Origin: Bacteroidales bacterium UBA3743
GTDB lineage: Bacteria > Bacteroidota > Bacteroidia > Bacteroidales > Paludibacteraceae
Assembly: GCA_002371265.1 (NCBI GenBank)
Contig: DFGT01000024.1
Span: 186,001 to 250,000 of the forward strand
DNA length: 64,000 nt
Reading direction: 5' to 3'
Translations under genes and position numbers: made by a program
Notes under the pieces: generated by a model
Told to the model about the DNA's origin: nothing
The model's database searches: none
What the model saw: only the letters and a program-made list of their open reading frames with translations
Part shown: one piece after another, positions 62,670 to 64,000 of the stretch
How positions within the stretch are numbered: the stretch's first letter is position 1
Layout: every line of letters starts with the position of its first letter

Positions 62670-63917
62670 TCACATTTCAGCGTGGTTCATTCTCCAGTCG
62701 ATGGCTCTTTGCAAGTAGTCGACATAGTCTGGATTCTTGCACATACCCTTGCCAGGAGTGTCAGAAATCTTTGCGACGTCGCCACCATTACAAAGCGTCG
62801 TCTTCATAACGATATTAAGCGGTGGCACATCAGTGTCGTTGGCGATGAACGTACCGATACCGAATGCTGTCTTCGCTCTTCCCTCGAAATATTTCTTCAG
62901 TTTAGTGGCTTTCTCAAAGTTCAAGCTGTCGCTGAAGAGAAGAGTCTTCGTCTTCGGATCGATGCCAAGTTTCTTGTAGTGAGCGATGATCTTATCACCC
63001 CACTCGAACGGATCGCCTGAATCGTGGCGGACACCGCTGAACACAGTAGCGAACTCCTCGTCGAAATCACGAAGGAAGCAATCAGTAGTGATCGCATCTG
63101 TAAGAGCCGTACCGTTCTGCACCTTATACTCATTCACCCAAGCACGTAGAGAATAAAGATTAGAGTATGCAGGATTGATTGATCTGTTTCCTTGTCCGAC
63201 GCACATAATCCATTCGTGAGCCATAGTGCCCACAGGGATAAGATTATATTTGCGAGCGAGGAAGACGTTGCTTGTACCAACAAAGATAGACTTATTGTTC
63301 ATCTTTGCGTTTTTCAAAGCCATCACCGCCATCTCCTGACATTCAGCAGACAATCTGCGGCGTAGACCAAATTCAGAGAACGCGCCAAGCTCATAGATAT
63401 CCTGCTCCAAAAGATTCACTTTCTCATCCAGTTTGCGACGGAATTGTTTCTTCAACTCATCATAATCGTAAGCCATACGGAAATATACCTCGTTGACGAT
63501 AGCCAAAGTAGGGATTTCATACATGCTGGTGTTCAACCATGTTCCTGTCGCCTCGATATTCAAGCCGCATTCAGCCTGGTCGTCGATATGGAAATCCTCG
63601 AATCTAGGACGCCAGATACGAAGGAAATCAATATAAGAACCCTTAATCCATCCCTTCTTGACGATGTTTCCATTCTCGTCTTTTCTAGCTCCGATATTTC
63701 TCAGATAGCTCAACTCATCCTCCGTAAAAGTAAGTTTACAGTATTCCTGCAACTGACGTTTGATTTCCTCCACCATCTCAGGAGTGAATTTCACATCCTT
63801 GTTACGGCATTTGAAAGTCCAGGTTGTTTTATAACCGGGGAACTGGTGGAATATCGCCTGACCCATAGAGAACTTGTAAAGATCAGTCTCCAATAAAGAT
63901 TTGATAATCGTATTCAT
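62670..63917 (-). CDS. pncB: Nicotinate phosphoribosyltransferase
   Basis: Makes nicotinate mononucleotide from nicotinate and PRPP (Preiss-Handler pathway). The 415-residue protein starts LLETDLYKFSMGQAIFHQFPG and has the phosphorylated His in PVGTMAHEWIM (~225), GVRHDSGDPFEWGDK and FSDSLNFEKATKL in the PRPP/substrate region. It is the first gene of the NAD-salvage operon with a consensus promoter at 63955-63985 and an AGGAG just before the ATG. The Nudix gene follows after 16 nt. Confidence 0.96.
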   Translation of the reverse strand: MNTIIKSLLETDLYKFSMGQAIFHQFPGYKTTWTFKCRNKDVKFTPEMVEEIKRQLQEYCKLTFTEDELSYLRNIGARKDENGNIVKKGWIKGSYIDFLRIWRPRFEDFHIDDQAECGLNIEATGTWLNTSMYEIPTLAIVNEVYFRMAYDYDELKKQFRRKLDEKVNLLEQDIYELGAFSEFGLRRRLSAECQEMAVMALKNAKMNNKSIFVGTSNVFLARKYNLIPVGTMAHEWIMCVGQGNRSINPAYSNLYSLRAWVNEYKVQNGTALTDAITTDCFLRDFDEEFATVFSGVRHDSGDPFEWGDKIIAHYKKLGIDPKTKTLLFSDSLNFEKATKLKKYFEGRAKTAFGIGTFIANDTDVPPLNIVMKTTLCNGGDVAKISDTPGKGMCKNPDYVDYLQRAIDWRMNHAEM

Positions 63918-63954
63918 AACTCCTTGTTTTTGGTTTCGTTCTTTAATTTAGTGT

Positions 63955-63985
63955 CAAAATTACACAAAATAAAATCAAATCCAAA
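63955..63985 (-). promoter_or_regulatory. Promoter of the NAD-salvage operon
   Basis: Minus strand: TTTG at 63985-63982, exactly 19 nt, TAATTTTG at 63962-63955; the start codon is at 63917. The match to the Bacteroidota consensus is perfect. The sequence GACACTAAATTAAAGAACG follows before AAGGAG. Confidence 0.7.
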
Positions 63986-64000
63986 CAAATTCAATTATTT

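Overview
The window looks like a chromosomal segment of a low-GC member of the Bacteroidales (Bacteroidota). The sequence evidence is: promoters of the TTTG-N19-TAnnTTTG type instead of -35/-10 boxes; two secreted proteins ending in a type IX secretion (gliding motility-associated, CHU_C type) C-terminal domain; a hybrid two-component system with an AraC output domain; a Porin_10 family porin; paired DUF3078 proteins; a GSCFA protein; and lipoproteins with an acidic run directly after the lipid-bearing cysteine. No tRNA, rRNA, CRISPR array or intact insertion sequence was recognised.

Layout. 1-3.4 kb: leucine operon (leuA, then a fused leuC-leuD running off the left edge) behind a leader with a branched-chain-rich leader peptide and a terminator. 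3.6-6.7 kb: four tandem outer-membrane barrel paralogues. 6.8-15.5 kb: queD-queE (7-deazaguanine pathway), a TPR protein with a retropepsin-like tail, a heterodimeric ABC exporter, a YhcC-type radical SAM protein and an HD-domain protein. 15.7-25.7 kb: a giant T9SS-exported protein, a metallophosphoesterase, a SNF2-family ATPase and an AcpH-like phosphodiesterase. 25.7-34 kb: porin and solute-binding protein, M16 peptidase, ispE, three chagasin-like (I42) lipoproteins, a HAD hydrolase. 34-45 kb: coiled-coil protein, SPFH protein, agmatine deiminase, ribE with two DUF3078 barrels, a second T9SS cargo, a POT transporter. 45-57 kb: hybrid two-component regulator, Rpn-type nuclease, and a run GSCFA / Yip1-like / smpB / tandem ABC ATPase / GT51 transglycosylase, preceded by an OmpA-like lipoprotein. 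57-60.6 kb: an AT-rich accessory patch with a decayed ATPase remnant and small unrecognised genes. 60.6-64 kb: an NAD-salvage operon: pncB, a Nudix hydrolase, and a NadE-nicotinamidase fusion.

The genes that clearly work together are the leucine set, queD/queE, the two ABC half-transporters, and the NAD set (nicotinamide to nicotinate by the PncA half, nicotinate to NaMN by PncB, NaAD to NAD by the NadE half; NadD is not in the window).

The least ordinary signals are non-coding. Many intergenic gaps that follow the 3' ends of operons contain strings of short perfect hairpins with 3-4 nt loops. One family occurs three times and another twice (in opposite orientations). In the three-copy family several stems are kept while their sequences change on both sides, which points to selection on structure. 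Other notable points are the leucine attenuator, the LeuC-LeuD and NadE-PncA fusions, the divergent DTAA retropepsin-like domain, and the I42 inhibitor trio.
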